Of a stretch of 64,000 nucleotides of DNA, positions 18,053 to 26,900 are shown in pieces; the stretch's first letter is position 1; every line of letters starts with the position of its first letter. This DNA comes from an uncultured Bacteroidota bacterium (GTDB lineage Bacteria > Bacteroidota > Bacteroidia > Chitinophagales > Chitinophagaceae), in assembly GCA_903905065.1 (NCBI GenBank), contig CAIVEW010000024.1, positions 40,287-104,286 of the forward strand, read 5' to 3'. The position numbers and the translations under genes were made by a program. Under the pieces are notes generated by a model. It was not told the origin of the DNA and ran no database searches. It saw only the letters and a program-made list of their open reading frames with translations.

Positions 18053-20728
18053 CTAATAAACGATCATCTTTTGTTTGCCTTCAACAATGTTTCCCGAGGC
18101 CATTTCAAAGATATACTCACCGGCAGCCAGCTCTTGAATGTTCACCTCAACTTTGCCCGATTTTATATTGCCGGTACCTTGCCAAACCGCCTTTCCGCTA
18201 TTGTCCATTAATCGCATCGTTACCTGTTTGTCGGCGATATTTTTCACCGTAACTGTAAACCTGCCACGATTTGGATTTGGACTGATCGTCATACCATCGG
18301 GCGCAAACGGCACAACGGACGTTGTCGCAAGTGGATTCGCGGTAACTGTGTGTTTTGGCGACTTCCACAGGCTTCTGCCGTAGGTTGCGGCCCATATTTC
18401 GTTTGTTGCGTAGTTTATCTCCAGGTCAGTAACACGCACGCTCGGCATGCCAGCGGTGTAAGAAGCCCAGCTGGTCATGGTGCTGTCCCGATAAAAAACT
18501 CCGATCTCCGTGCCAACATAGAGATCCCTGCTCCTGTAGTCAATGGCAAAGCAACTCACCGGTACATCCGGCAACCCCGAATTCATTTGATGCCAGCCGG
18601 ATGACGCATGCCACTCCGCAACCTGGGCACTGCCATAACCACCATAGGTTACCCAGATATGGTTTTTATCGCGCGGGTCTATTTTTATATCGGTGATATA
18701 CTGGTATCCCGGATACGGCCCAACGAGTGTTGTCCATGAAGCGCCACCGTCATGAGTATAATAGATATTCTGGTTGTAGCCATCCTCCGTTGCAAAAATC
18801 GTGTTGACATCTGCAGCGGTAGCTACCACTCTTAATAAGTTGTTGGTCGTCAAGGTGGGAGAATAATTGTCCCAGGTATTTCCCTCATCAAGGCTTATGT
18901 ATATGGCCTGGTAGCCGGCAAGTATGCAGGAATGACAGCTTGGCTCCAGTATAAATGGTGTTACCCAGTCACCTGTACCCTCTACTGAACCGCTGGCAAT
19001 ATTTCCTGATATATCTGTGGATGTAAATATCGGGGAGGGCGCCGAGGGGTTCAGTTCAGCAATATAACCATATTCAGAGGAGCCATAGGCAACAGTATTG
19101 TCAGTATAATCCAGCAGGCATGCCATTCCATCCCCGCCATTGGCTTCTTCGTAGACGCCGGCTGGTTTCACGATTTTAGTACCTACATCCTGGGAACCTA
19201 CAATTGCAAAAGGAGCAATATCACTTACAGAAGTGCGGTATATTTCTTCGATACCCATCCGATTGGTGATGTTTGTCCAGGCCGCCGGACTTGTAGGGTT
19301 GTCGGAATAATAGATGCCGCCGTCATTCGTTTCAAAAAGCCTGCCGGGCAGCAATGGATTGACCGCCAGGCAATGCTTGTCCGCATGTACTACCGGAGCG
19401 CCCGGAGGATAAGGGGTTTCCTGGTTTACCAGGTTCCACGAGAAACCGCCGTCGGCCGATCCCCAAGTATTCACGCCCCCGGTAAATACCTGGTTTGAGT
19501 CGGTAAGACTGATAGCGAGCGGTAGTGTGTACCAACCTTGTCCACCGCAGCCAGAACCGCCTACATCCCATGTCAAGAGGTTGCCTGAACAGCCCCCGGT
19601 ATATATTTCGGTGTAAGAATTTCCGGTATCAGAAGATTTGTATATGCCGTCAAGCCCATCCGAATTTGTGTAGGTCGGGTCGTAAGCCGAGCTGATGGCC
19701 AGTACCATATTTGGCGCAGCCGGGGTTACAGCAAGTGTTATTCTATCGGAGGTAGTGAGCGCAGTATGCTGTGTCCAGTTGCTGCCGCCATCGGTCGAAC
19801 GCCAGATCTGCGCAGTTGTTACAGTAGGATAATACTGGTAGTTAATGTAAGTCGTTGCATACACAATTGCTGTGTCATTAGGCCGGTAAAGTACCTGCTT
19901 GAAGTAGCCGGTGTCCGCTAAAATGAACGTTACGCCACCATCAAAAGAGCGATACATCCCTACTGTTGTTGCCAAGATCAGCGAATTGGTATCCAATGGA
20001 TTTATGACCAACGAATTGGCAATATTGTACTGTGATTCGGTCCAGGTCATTCCCGTTGTATTCCAGGTAACACCGCCATCATACGACTTCAATACGCCGA
20101 TGCCGGGATAATCCTGCCCGTCCCTGTCGCCTGTACAGAGGTAAACGGTGTTGGGGTTAAGGGGATTAATAACAATATCTGAAACGCTAAGCAGCGGAAG
20201 TTGATCCGTCATGCAGGCCCAGTGTCCTCCATTATCTTTTGTCTTCCATGCACCACCAGCAGGGCTACCTACCCAGTATGAATTTGGATCTGTTGGGTCA
20301 AAAGCGAGAATATTGATACGCCCTACGCCTTCCCCGTCCGCCTCAGAAGAATCCGGCCCCTGGAAGGTCCAGGATGCCACAACACCTGATGTGGTCCTTG
20401 CATTCTTGTGGCCCTTTTCCAACGTTTGTAATTTCTGCCATTCCTGCCATGTTTTTGCATCAGAAACCAGGTAACCATTATTGTCCAGGTGCTGTTTCCA
20501 GTACCACAGCCACTTGTCGAATTGGTAATCTTTTTCCCTGCTTTCGGTGGGCAAACCGGGCAAAAGCGTTTTCAGCACCTTGTATTTTCCATAGTCGGGG
20601 TGCATCTTTTTATACAGTGCTATTACATCATCAAGCTTTACAGGGCCCTTATTCCCAGCAACAATCGACTGTGCCTGCGCCTGCAAACAAACTACCAGGC
20701 CAAACAAAAAAAGCAATAATTTCTTCAT
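18053..20728 (-). CDS. Secreted sortilin/BNR-type beta-propeller protein with T9SS sorting domain
   Basis: The 891-residue product has a signal peptide (1-20, 'CLQAQAQS'), a helical segment (30-110), and then a long run of Asp-box strands: 'TKDNGGHWACM', 'SYDGGVTWNT', 'SFDGGVTFI', 'STDGGSNWTQ', 'SADGGFSWNLV', 'SLDEGNTWDNY', 'THDGGASWTTL'. This is the pattern of VPS10/sortilin-like and exo-sialidase-like propellers. No catalytic sialidase residues can be assigned, so an enzymatic role is open. The last 75 residues ('ISPNPNRGRFTVTV...AGEYIFEMASG') form a T9SS type A sorting domain. It is probably exported to the cell surface or medium. Confidence 0.88.
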   Translation of the reverse strand: MKKLLLFLFGLVVCLQAQAQSIVAGNKGPVKLDDVIALYKKMHPDYGKYKVLKTLLPGLPTESREKDYQFDKWLWYWKQHLDNNGYLVSDAKTWQEWQKLQTLEKGHKNARTTSGVVASWTFQGPDSSEADGEGVGRINILAFDPTDPNSYWVGSPAGGAWKTKDNGGHWACMTDQLPLLSVSDIVINPLNPNTVYLCTGDRDGQDYPGIGVLKSYDGGVTWNTTGMTWTESQYNIANSLVINPLDTNSLILATTVGMYRSFDGGVTFILADTGYFKQVLYRPNDTAIVYATTYINYQYYPTVTTAQIWRSTDGGSNWTQHTALTTSDRITLAVTPAAPNMVLAISSAYDPTYTNSDGLDGIYKSSDTGNSYTEIYTGGCSGNLLTWDVGGSGCGGQGWYTLPLAISLTDSNQVFTGGVNTWGSADGGFSWNLVNQETPYPPGAPVVHADKHCLAVNPLLPGRLFETNDGGIYYSDNPTSPAAWTNITNRMGIEEIYRTSVSDIAPFAIVGSQDVGTKIVKPAGVYEEANGGDGMACLLDYTDNTVAYGSSEYGYIAELNPSAPSPIFTSTDISGNIASGSVEGTGDWVTPFILEPSCHSCILAGYQAIYISLDEGNTWDNYSPTLTTNNLLRVVATAADVNTIFATEDGYNQNIYYTHDGGASWTTLVGPYPGYQYITDIKIDPRDKNHIWVTYGGYGSAQVAEWHASSGWHQMNSGLPDVPVSCFAIDYRSRDLYVGTEIGVFYRDSTMTSWASYTAGMPSVRVTDLEINYATNEIWAATYGRSLWKSPKHTVTANPLATTSVVPFAPDGMTISPNPNRGRFTVTVKNIADKQVTMRLMDNSGKAVWQGTGNIKSGKVEVNIQELAAGEYIFEMASGNIVEGKQKMIVY

Positions 20729-20941
20729 ACGGTTTTAAATTAAAGGTGAGACGAAAAAACGAACTCCTACTATAATGACGTGTATTTTCAATAAGTGCTT
20801 GGTAAATATACGTATATATTTTTGTGAAATTTAGACATTTGAGTAAAATAAAATTATTGTTTGGCAACACACATATATGCCAACCCATGCGATTTTATGG
20901 CTGAATCTAAATGCTTAAATAACCTCGTCAGAACTATAGAT

Positions 20942-20973
20942 TTTGACTATATCATTCTTTAATCGTATGTTTG
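20942..20973 (+). promoter_or_regulatory. Consensus Bacteroidota promoter of oxyR
   Basis: TTTG at 20942-20945 and TATGTTTG at 20966-20973 are 20 bases apart, an exact fit to the Bacteroidota consensus. The ATG at 20992 follows 18 bases after the -7 box. Confidence 0.75.
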
Positions 20974-20991
20974 TGCTCAAATTCGCACCTT

Positions 20992-21954
20992 ATGACCATT
21001 ACTCAACTTGAATACGTGGTAGCCGTTGCTACCTATAAGAGTTTCGTAGCCGCTGCCGAAAAATGTTTTGTCACGCAGCCCACGCTCAGTATGCAGATAC
21101 AAAAACTGGAAGACGAGCTTGGCGTGAAAATATTTGACCGCAACAAGCACCCCATTGCCATTACCGACATGGGTACCATCATAGTAGACCAGTCGCAGGT
21201 AGCCCTGGCAGAGTGTGAGCGCATACATGAGCTGATACAGGGACAGCAGAAAACCCTGTCCGGTATCTTCAAGTTTGCAGCGATCCCCACAGTAGCGCCC
21301 AACATATTACCCGGGCTGCTTGAAAATTATTCCAGGAGCTTCCCCGATATGAAGCTGCAGGTGAAAGAGATGGAGACCAACCAGATCATCTCTGCACTGC
21401 GCAATAACGAAATAGACGCAGCGATCCTCAGCACCCCGCTTGAAGAAAAAGACATAAAAGAATACCCGTTATTTTATGAGCCGTTTGTAGGCTATTTCGC
21501 GGACGGGGAAAAAGCGCTGAAAAAGAGAATGATCGTTCCGGCTGATATCGCCCTGGACCGCATCTGGCTGCTCAATGAAGGCCACTGTATGAGAAACCAG
21601 ATCATTAACCTCTGCAGCGACCAGATACAAAAATTACAGGCCGAGCGCCCTTACCGGTACGAATCGAGCAATGTGGAAACGCTCCGCAGGATGGTGGAGA
21701 AGAATGGCGGTATGACGATATTACCCGAGCTGGCCACCCTGGAATTTACCGAAGATCAGATCGAGCGCATCAGGTACTTTGAAGCCCCTGAGCCCGTACG
21801 CGAAATAAGCCTGGTGACCAACAGCCACTTTGTGCGCATGAGTGTATTGCAGAGCCTGATGGACGAGATACTGAAACTGGTACCGGAGAAAATGCGCGTT
21901 CAGAAAAAGAACCGCAAGGTGCTGCGCATACAGAGTGCAAAGCTGGAACTGTGA
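20992..21954 (+). CDS. oxyR: OxyR, hydrogen-peroxide sensing LysR-type regulator
   Basis: The 320-residue protein has an N-terminal winged helix-turn-helix ('MTITQLEYVVAVATYKS', 'CFVTQPTLSMQIQKLE') and a LysR substrate-binding domain. The peptide 'LLNEGHCMRNQIINLC' places cysteines at residues 199 and 208 when counted from the ATG at 20992, the same positions as the peroxide-sensing pair of E. coli OxyR. This supports both the function and the start choice; a start seven codons upstream would shift the numbering. OxyR activates catalase, peroxiredoxin and Dps genes when oxidised; none of these is adjacent here. It has its own promoter and is convergent with the next gene. Confidence 0.92.
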   Translation: MTITQLEYVVAVATYKSFVAAAEKCFVTQPTLSMQIQKLEDELGVKIFDRNKHPIAITDMGTIIVDQSQVALAECERIHELIQGQQKTLSGIFKFAAIPTVAPNILPGLLENYSRSFPDMKLQVKEMETNQIISALRNNEIDAAILSTPLEEKDIKEYPLFYEPFVGYFADGEKALKKRMIVPADIALDRIWLLNEGHCMRNQIINLCSDQIQKLQAERPYRYESSNVETLRRMVEKNGGMTILPELATLEFTEDQIERIRYFEAPEPVREISLVTNSHFVRMSVLQSLMDEILKLVPEKMRVQKKNRKVLRIQSAKLEL

Positions 21955-21962
21955 TTATTTGA

Positions 21963-22520
21963 CTACACCACAAATATCCTGTTTATCCCGTGGTCGAGCA
22001 CCTTATGTTCCGGGAAAACTTCTGTAAAAACCTGCTGCACATTTTCCCATTCCTGCTCATCGTTGATGATGTAGTTAAATGCAAGCCGGCCGTTTGGTGC
22101 AAGGCCAGCCTTGCATAATGTAAGAAATTCACCAGTGGTTACAAATTCCGGCACTGTCCGGCCCATAAACACATCAAGGAATACAAGGTCATAAACATTC
22201 TTGTTCTGCGCCATAAAAGCCTGCGCATCATTGCAAACAGGTGAGATATTCGCATGGGTATGTGTAGTTTCAAATAACTCCATAGCCATGCGCAGCACCA
22301 CCTTATCTTTCTCCACAAGAGTGAATGCTGGGGCATAGCCCTTGCCGCGCAATACATATACCATGCTGGCGAGTCCGCCACCAAGTACCAGAACAGTCTT
22401 CACCGCGGGCAGGAAAGGCTTTAAATAATCTGCTACGGCAATCGCCGGCCTGTAGCGGTCACCATCAGAATAGATGGCGTCGCTGGTAGCCAATTGGTAT
22501 TGGTTGCGGTACAACAGCAA
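21963..22520 (-). CDS. Spermidine synthase-fold protein (SAM-dependent methyltransferase-like)
   Basis: The protein (185 residues from the TTG used here) has the Rossmann fold of the spermidine synthase family: 'TVLVLGGGLASMVYVL' as the glycine-rich loop, 'FTLVEKDKVVLRMAMELF' with the acidic end of strand 2, and 'YDLVFLDVFMGRTVPEF' at motif IV. The N-terminal 'YQLATSDAIYSDGDRY' resembles the short beta-hairpin domain of these proteins. It is much shorter than a true spermidine synthase (about 280), so polyamine synthesis is doubtful. The start is uncertain: no ATG is available; the frame is open about 20 codons further upstream to a stop. Confidence 0.65.
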   Translation of the reverse strand: MLLYRNQYQLATSDAIYSDGDRYRPAIAVADYLKPFLPAVKTVLVLGGGLASMVYVLRGKGYAPAFTLVEKDKVVLRMAMELFETTHTHANISPVCNDAQAFMAQNKNVYDLVFLDVFMGRTVPEFVTTGEFLTLCKAGLAPNGRLAFNYIINDEQEWENVQQVFTEVFPEHKVLDHGINRIFVV

Positions 22521-22693
22521 GTCAAGATGGGCGTTAACTGCCCCTGCCGATTGGCGGATGTTAACAGGATAAAGAAAACTCAGCAGCTTTTTATAAAATG
22601 GTATCCGGATATGATCTGTTATTTATGTTTAGCGGAGATAAATTCTCAAACTGAGCTTAGCGCCTTCAAAAAAAAATACTTTGAAAATCGCGC

Positions 22694-22709
22694 CTTTGCG
22701 TCTTTGCGA
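22694..22709. repeat. CTTTGCG-type array (8-base period)
   Basis: Two adjacent units CTTTGCGT and CTTTGCGA lie in the gap between the spermidine synthase-like gene and plsY. A related pair with 9-base period is at 38058-38075. The rest of the gap (22521-22738) shows no gene. Confidence 0.45.
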
Positions 22710-22738
22710 GAGACTTTTTCACCTGTCTTTGACGAAAC

Positions 22739-23380
22739 CTAGTTGCGCTCACGCATCCTGTGCTTGCGGAATAGCGGCACTTTACTTTCGTTGCCGTTGA
22801 TGAGGCGGCCAATGTTCTTATGATGAGTAAGCACTACTAGGAATGCAGTGGCAATAGCAAACAGGCGATAGCCCGGTTCCTCTGCATTATTAAAGATGAA
22901 GATGATCAGCAAAGGAAAAGCGATACTCGCCGTAATAGAACTTAAGGATACGTAGCGTGTCAAAAAAAGCATCAGCACGAAAACTGCAACCAGGCTCACT
23001 GCAACGATAGGCTGGATAGAGAGTATCATTCCAAACAATGTCGCTATACCCTTACCGCCCCTGAATTCCGCCCAAATCGGGAAAATATGTCCGAGAACCG
23101 CGGCGATACCTAAAAATATCTGGAGATTTACAAACGGCTCGCTGCGTACTGGCAATGGCGATAACAGCGCTAATGTCACGGCAAGGGAGCCCTTCAGCAT
23201 GTCCACCAGCATTACGCCACAGCCTGCCTTTTTACCAAGTATCCTGAATGCGTTGGTTGCTCCGGCGTTCCCGCTACCATGTTCGCGGATGTCAATCCCG
23301 TAAACCAATTTACTCACCCAGACTGCTGTAGGAATAGACCCGATCAAATATGCTAAAACAAGAAGAAATGCTATTGTCAT
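22739..23380 (-). CDS. plsY: Glycerol-3-phosphate acyltransferase (acyl-phosphate dependent)
   Basis: The 213-residue integral membrane enzyme makes lysophosphatidic acid from acyl-phosphate and glycerol 3-phosphate, the first step of phospholipid synthesis. The three PlsY signatures are present: 'LIGSIPTAVWVSK' near the N terminus, 'HGSGNAGATNAFR' (residues 34-46) and 'RGGKGIATLFG'. Five or so hydrophobic helices and the length are normal. It lies downstream of prmA in the same direction, separated by about 194 bases, so co-transcription is possible but not assured. Confidence 0.94.
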   Translation of the reverse strand: MTIAFLLVLAYLIGSIPTAVWVSKLVYGIDIREHGSGNAGATNAFRILGKKAGCGVMLVDMLKGSLAVTLALLSPLPVRSEPFVNLQIFLGIAAVLGHIFPIWAEFRGGKGIATLFGMILSIQPIVAVSLVAVFVLMLFLTRYVSLSSITASIAFPLLIIFIFNNAEEPGYRLFAIATAFLVVLTHHKNIGRLINGNESKVPLFRKHRMRERN

Positions 23381-23555
23381 TACATTATTTCATTATGGCA
23401 AAAACAAATTTAAAGGTTCTTTATCAAATATCCTAATGGCGCAGTAGATAATAGTGATAACATTTAACAAATTTTAAAATCACTATTTCATATTGCGGTA
23501 ATACAAGCTTAACGTTAACGAGGATATCTATGGCAAAATACCCGCTTCTGTCTTT

Positions 23556-23590
23556 CGGATTGGAATTCGGATGCTCATTTTTGGATTTTG
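23556..23590. repeat. Weak 7-base-period array across the prmA stop codon
   Basis: The units CGGATTG, GAATTCG, GATGCTC, ATTTTTG, GATTTTG are in phase but degenerate. The prmA stop codon lies inside the array. Listed because it fits the gene-boundary pattern in this window; alone it would be weak. Confidence 0.3.
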
Positions 23591-24399
23591 TCAAATAGTA
23601 ATGCGATCCAGTTGTCGATACTGCCCTCACTAATCAGTCTAAAACCTGCACTACCCGCGCCTTCTACAATAATATCCCGGTCTGCAGCCAGGAGGCCACT
23701 CATTACTATTAAGCCCCCGTCTGCCAGCCGCTCATACATATCGGCCATATGCTGCAATAATATGTGACGGTTAATATTTGCCAGGATAATATCGTTTTTA
23801 CCGGCCGGAATATCCTCCATCGAGGCTTTCAACACCGTGATACGTCGACAATTGTTGCGGGCGGCATTCTCGATGGCATTTTCTACCGACCATTCGTCAT
23901 TATCTATAGCCAGTATGGTCTCCGCTCCCAGCATCTCGGCGAAAATTGCCAGAACACCTGTTCCTGTACCAAAATCAAGGATAGATTTCTTTTTGAAGTC
24001 CAGGCCCATCATTTGCATGATCACAAGCTGGGTAGTGGCGTGGTGGCCGGTGCCAAAAGACATTTTCGGCGTTATTACTATTTCATATGGTGTGCTGACT
24101 TCAATGTCATGAAAATGAGCGCGGATGGTACAAATATTATCCACGACAACCGGCTGAAAATTAGATTCCCAGAGTGCGTTCCAGTTTTGATGGGTTAATG
24201 TTTCTATCTCGTAGGTACATCCAATGGCTGCCGCTACACTCTCGAGTTCGCTGCTGTTGTACACATCCTCGTCAGTGTACGCCAGTAATTCATTCTCACC
24301 TTCCTCAAAACCATTAAACCCAATATCCGACAGCATAGCAATAAGCATATCAGATTCATCACTGGATATGTTTGTAAACCGCACTTTTATGTATTGCAT
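23575..24399 (-). CDS. prmA: Ribosomal protein L11 methyltransferase
   Basis: The 274-residue class I methyltransferase has an N-terminal substrate-recognition domain (1-100) and a catalytic domain with 'SILDFGTGTGVLAIFAEMLG' as motif I, 'AIDNDEWSVENAIENAARNN' as post-I and 'DIILANINRHIL', the NxN-type motif of PrmA. The 'MSFGTGHHATTQL' loop is typical of the family. It trimethylates ribosomal protein L11. It is followed by plsY on the same strand and preceded by the OmpA-like gene's terminator region. Confidence 0.94.
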   Translation of the reverse strand: MQYIKVRFTNISSDESDMLIAMLSDIGFNGFEEGENELLAYTDEDVYNSSELESVAAAIGCTYEIETLTHQNWNALWESNFQPVVVDNICTIRAHFHDIEVSTPYEIVITPKMSFGTGHHATTQLVIMQMMGLDFKKKSILDFGTGTGVLAIFAEMLGAETILAIDNDEWSVENAIENAARNNCRRITVLKASMEDIPAGKNDIILANINRHILLQHMADMYERLADGGLIVMSGLLAADRDIIVEGAGSAGFRLISEGSIDNWIALLFDKIQK

Positions 24400-24421
24400 A
24401 GAGACTTTTATTTACGAAACA

Positions 24422-24479
24422 TCCCCCTCTCTCCCTGGAGCTCACGACATTGAGCGAGCGAAGCTCACCGGGTGAGGCT
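24422..24479. repeat. REP-like palindromic element between the OmpA-like gene and prmA
   Basis: The element has a CCCCTCTCTCC stretch, an inner inverted pair (GAGCTC... GAGCGAAGCTC) and ends ACCGGGTGAGG. Its build, a C-rich block, a variable inner hairpin and a GGTG-type end, resembles the elements at 34525-34602 and 35453-35552, but the words differ. No transposase is nearby. Confidence 0.5.
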
Positions 24480-24485
24480 AAAAGT

Positions 24486-24514
24486 ACAAAGGTTGTACAC
24501 CGTACAACCTTTGT
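24486..24514 (-). terminator. Terminator-like perfect inverted repeat after the OmpA-like gene
   Basis: ACAAAGGTTGTAC and GTACAACCTTTGT form a perfect 13-base inverted repeat with a 3-base spacer, 22 bases after the stop of the gene starting at 26795. The following bases on the minus strand (ACTTTTAG) are only moderately T-rich. Confidence 0.65.
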
Positions 24515-24536
24515 GAAAATAATCTATTATAAAGTA

Positions 24537-26795
24537 TTAGTTATCCTCGTCCTTATCTGCAGGTTTCTTTGTACCAGGAGTTGCAGGCTCGTCATCTGTA
24601 CTTTCATCTTCTACATGAAGATTCTTTTCCTGCTGGTCCATAGTACCCGGCATAGCGCTGTTATAAAGAACACGGCGCGTAGGCAGATCCGCTATGATAC
24701 GGAATTCAGTACGACGGTTGAGCTGGCGACCCTCTGGATTGTCCTTGTCCTGAACTTCATTAGGAGCGGCAGGGTTCTTCTGGCCAAAACCTTTAGCGGT
24801 AAGCCTTCCACGGTCAACACCGTTCTTTTCCAGGTAGTCAAGTACAGACTGAGCACGGCGTTGAGACAGCGCTAAGTTATACTCAGGTGTACCCTTAGAG
24901 TCGGTGTAAGAGTATATCTCTACAGTGATCGAAGGATTGTCCGTCAGGAAGTGAACCACAGAATCAAGAGACGCTACCGACTCAGGACGAAGTGTTGCCT
25001 TGTCGTAATCATAATAGATATTGCTAACGCTGAAGCTGTTCTTAATACTGTCAAGGAATATAGTCACCATCACCGTATCATCCGGATCAGAACGTTTGAT
25101 CTCCATAGTGCTTACAGAAGCTCGTGAAGAAGTATATCCCTGCTTGTCGCCGGTGATAACGTAAGAGTGCCCGCGCGCCATGTTGAACAGGAAGTTACCA
25201 TCTTCAGAATTGTATGTATTCATTTCGCCCTTCTGGTCTACCATTTTCACTACGGTCTGAGGGGCTAATTCCTGTGTTTTCTTGTTAAGAACCTTACCGA
25301 TCACAACCAGTCTTGGCTCCTGCTGTATGCGCCAGATATCATTGCAGCAAGTAGGATTCTTCAGAGCGTAGGAACCAATACGGTTTGAAACTACATATGC
25401 ATCTGGTTTGCCCACTGGATCCTTGATGTAATAAAGTTCGTCGGCTGATGTATTGATCGGGTAGCCCATGTTATGAACATTGGTATAACGCGATGGACCA
25501 CCGTCGGCTGAATAAATATCGAAGCCACCGAAAGACTTCTTACCGTTAGATGCGAAATACAATTTCTGCACCCTGGAGTCATAATACGGAGTAATATCGT
25601 CAGAAGTAGTGTTGATCTGCTTACCGCAGTTCTGTGGACGACGGAAACTGTGATTGCGGGGATCGATAACTGAATACCAAATATCGTAACCACCGCGGCT
25701 CTGCGTTTTACGGTTTGATGCAAAAAACAGGATTTCTTTCTTACCCACTTTAGCTACGCAGGGCATTGTGCTGGAACTCACGAGATCGTTTACACCACCT
25801 GCAACCTGTACTGGTGTACCCCAACCTACTACAGAAAACTCAGACATGTATATGTGGCATATTATCTTCATTGTATCTCCTTCAGAGCAACGTGTAAAGT
25901 AGAAGAAGTCACCGCCTGGGCTGTAGCAACCATTGCCGGTATGCTGCCGTGGGTCGTTGAAGCCACCGTCATTAAACGGCATTGGCCATTGAAAAGAGTC
26001 AACAAAGCCAGCTTGTTTATGCGTGTAGAAAAACTGTTCCAAATCATGGTCTTCATCCACATCATACCTTACATCCGCATTACTCCTTGCGTTACCGGTA
26101 TTGCGGCCTGACGTAGAGAACAAAAGAGCCGAATCACCCAATGGATATGGAGACAACTCTGTGCGCACTGTATTTACGTTTGGCCCAGCATTAATGATAG
26201 TCACCGGTTGTGGGCTTTTCATATCAGTGATCGCCATCAGGCAACCCTCGATTTCCATCTTGGCTCTTTTCTTAAGGTCTTTCATCACCTTAGGATCTAC
26301 AGACCTGTCAGGGTTCTTATCGATCAGATCTGTTCCTCTTGGAACTGGCCTTTGTGCTGATTTTTTATTATCGCCGAGGAATTCATTGAATTCAGCCATA
26401 GCCGCCTGGTATTCACCCTGCTGCTTTAACATAAGACCTGCATAATAAGTAGCGAGCGGATATGTTTTTTTAGACAAGTGGGTTACTTCTGCGTAATAAT
26501 GTGCGGAAAGAACATAGTCGCGGGTAAAGCGGTAGCAATCAGCGAGCTGGTAAGTGATATAAGGGTTACGCTCATCCTGCGCTTTTAACTGTTGGTAATA
26601 ATCAATAGCGTTAAAGTAGCTGCCGTCAGTATATAATTGATTCGCGTAAGCCATTTTTCTACCGTAAGACATTCCGTTAGTCGGATCGAACGGCCTGCTT
26701 TTGTATTTCTGTACATTCTTCGATTGGGCATTTGAATCGTAATGAATTGTAACGAGTATCGTCGCTAAAATAAGTAACAGCCAATTTTTTCTCAT
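24537..26795 (-). CDS. OmpA-family protein with TPR, PD40 propeller and CRD domains (PorE-like)
   Basis: The 752-residue product has a signal peptide (1-23), TPR-like helices (about 40-135), a WD40/PD40-type propeller (225-480, with 'YFASNGKKSFGGFDIYSAD'), a carboxypeptidase-regulatory-like domain (490-590) and an OmpA peptidoglycan-binding domain (610-715, 'IYYDYDKATLRPES' and 'TDSKGTPEYNLALSQRRAQ'). This order matches PorE of the type IX secretion machinery and the OmpA proteins that accompany PorP/SprF genes. It probably ties the outer membrane partner to peptidoglycan. The C terminus is acidic and disordered. It follows the PorP/SprF gene with a hairpin terminator in between. Confidence 0.88.
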   Translation of the reverse strand: MRKNWLLLILATILVTIHYDSNAQSKNVQKYKSRPFDPTNGMSYGRKMAYANQLYTDGSYFNAIDYYQQLKAQDERNPYITYQLADCYRFTRDYVLSAHYYAEVTHLSKKTYPLATYYAGLMLKQQGEYQAAMAEFNEFLGDNKKSAQRPVPRGTDLIDKNPDRSVDPKVMKDLKKRAKMEIEGCLMAITDMKSPQPVTIINAGPNVNTVRTELSPYPLGDSALLFSTSGRNTGNARSNADVRYDVDEDHDLEQFFYTHKQAGFVDSFQWPMPFNDGGFNDPRQHTGNGCYSPGGDFFYFTRCSEGDTMKIICHIYMSEFSVVGWGTPVQVAGGVNDLVSSSTMPCVAKVGKKEILFFASNRKTQSRGGYDIWYSVIDPRNHSFRRPQNCGKQINTTSDDITPYYDSRVQKLYFASNGKKSFGGFDIYSADGGPSRYTNVHNMGYPINTSADELYYIKDPVGKPDAYVVSNRIGSYALKNPTCCNDIWRIQQEPRLVVIGKVLNKKTQELAPQTVVKMVDQKGEMNTYNSEDGNFLFNMARGHSYVITGDKQGYTSSRASVSTMEIKRSDPDDTVMVTIFLDSIKNSFSVSNIYYDYDKATLRPESVASLDSVVHFLTDNPSITVEIYSYTDSKGTPEYNLALSQRRAQSVLDYLEKNGVDRGRLTAKGFGQKNPAAPNEVQDKDNPEGRQLNRRTEFRIIADLPTRRVLYNSAMPGTMDQQEKNLHVEDESTDDEPATPGTKKPADKDEDN

Positions 26796-26839
26796 GTGCG
26801 TGAGCGTTGTTAATGGATATAAAAGTATAAATTGGTTTT

Positions 26840-26878
26840 AAAAAAAAGAAGGGCTTTTAAAAAAAACTTTAGCCCTTC
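26840..26878 (-). terminator. Intra-cluster terminator/attenuator between SprF-like and OmpA-like genes
   Basis: GAAGGGCT and AGCCCTTC pair, and on the minus strand the hairpin runs into eight T residues. It lies 22 bases after the stop of the PorP/SprF gene and before the OmpA-like gene, so it may reduce read-through within the cluster. Confidence 0.75.
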
Positions 26879-26900
26879 ACAAAAATATGTATTATTTTCT

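Noticed and set aside
21963..22520. Calling this gene a true spermidine synthase
   Set aside because: It is about 100 residues shorter than the enzyme and I cannot place the substrate-binding residues; only the fold is supported.
24422..24514. Prophage or IS attachment site next to prmA
   Set aside because: There is no integrase, transposase or target duplication; the inverted repeats are explained as a REP-like element and a terminator.
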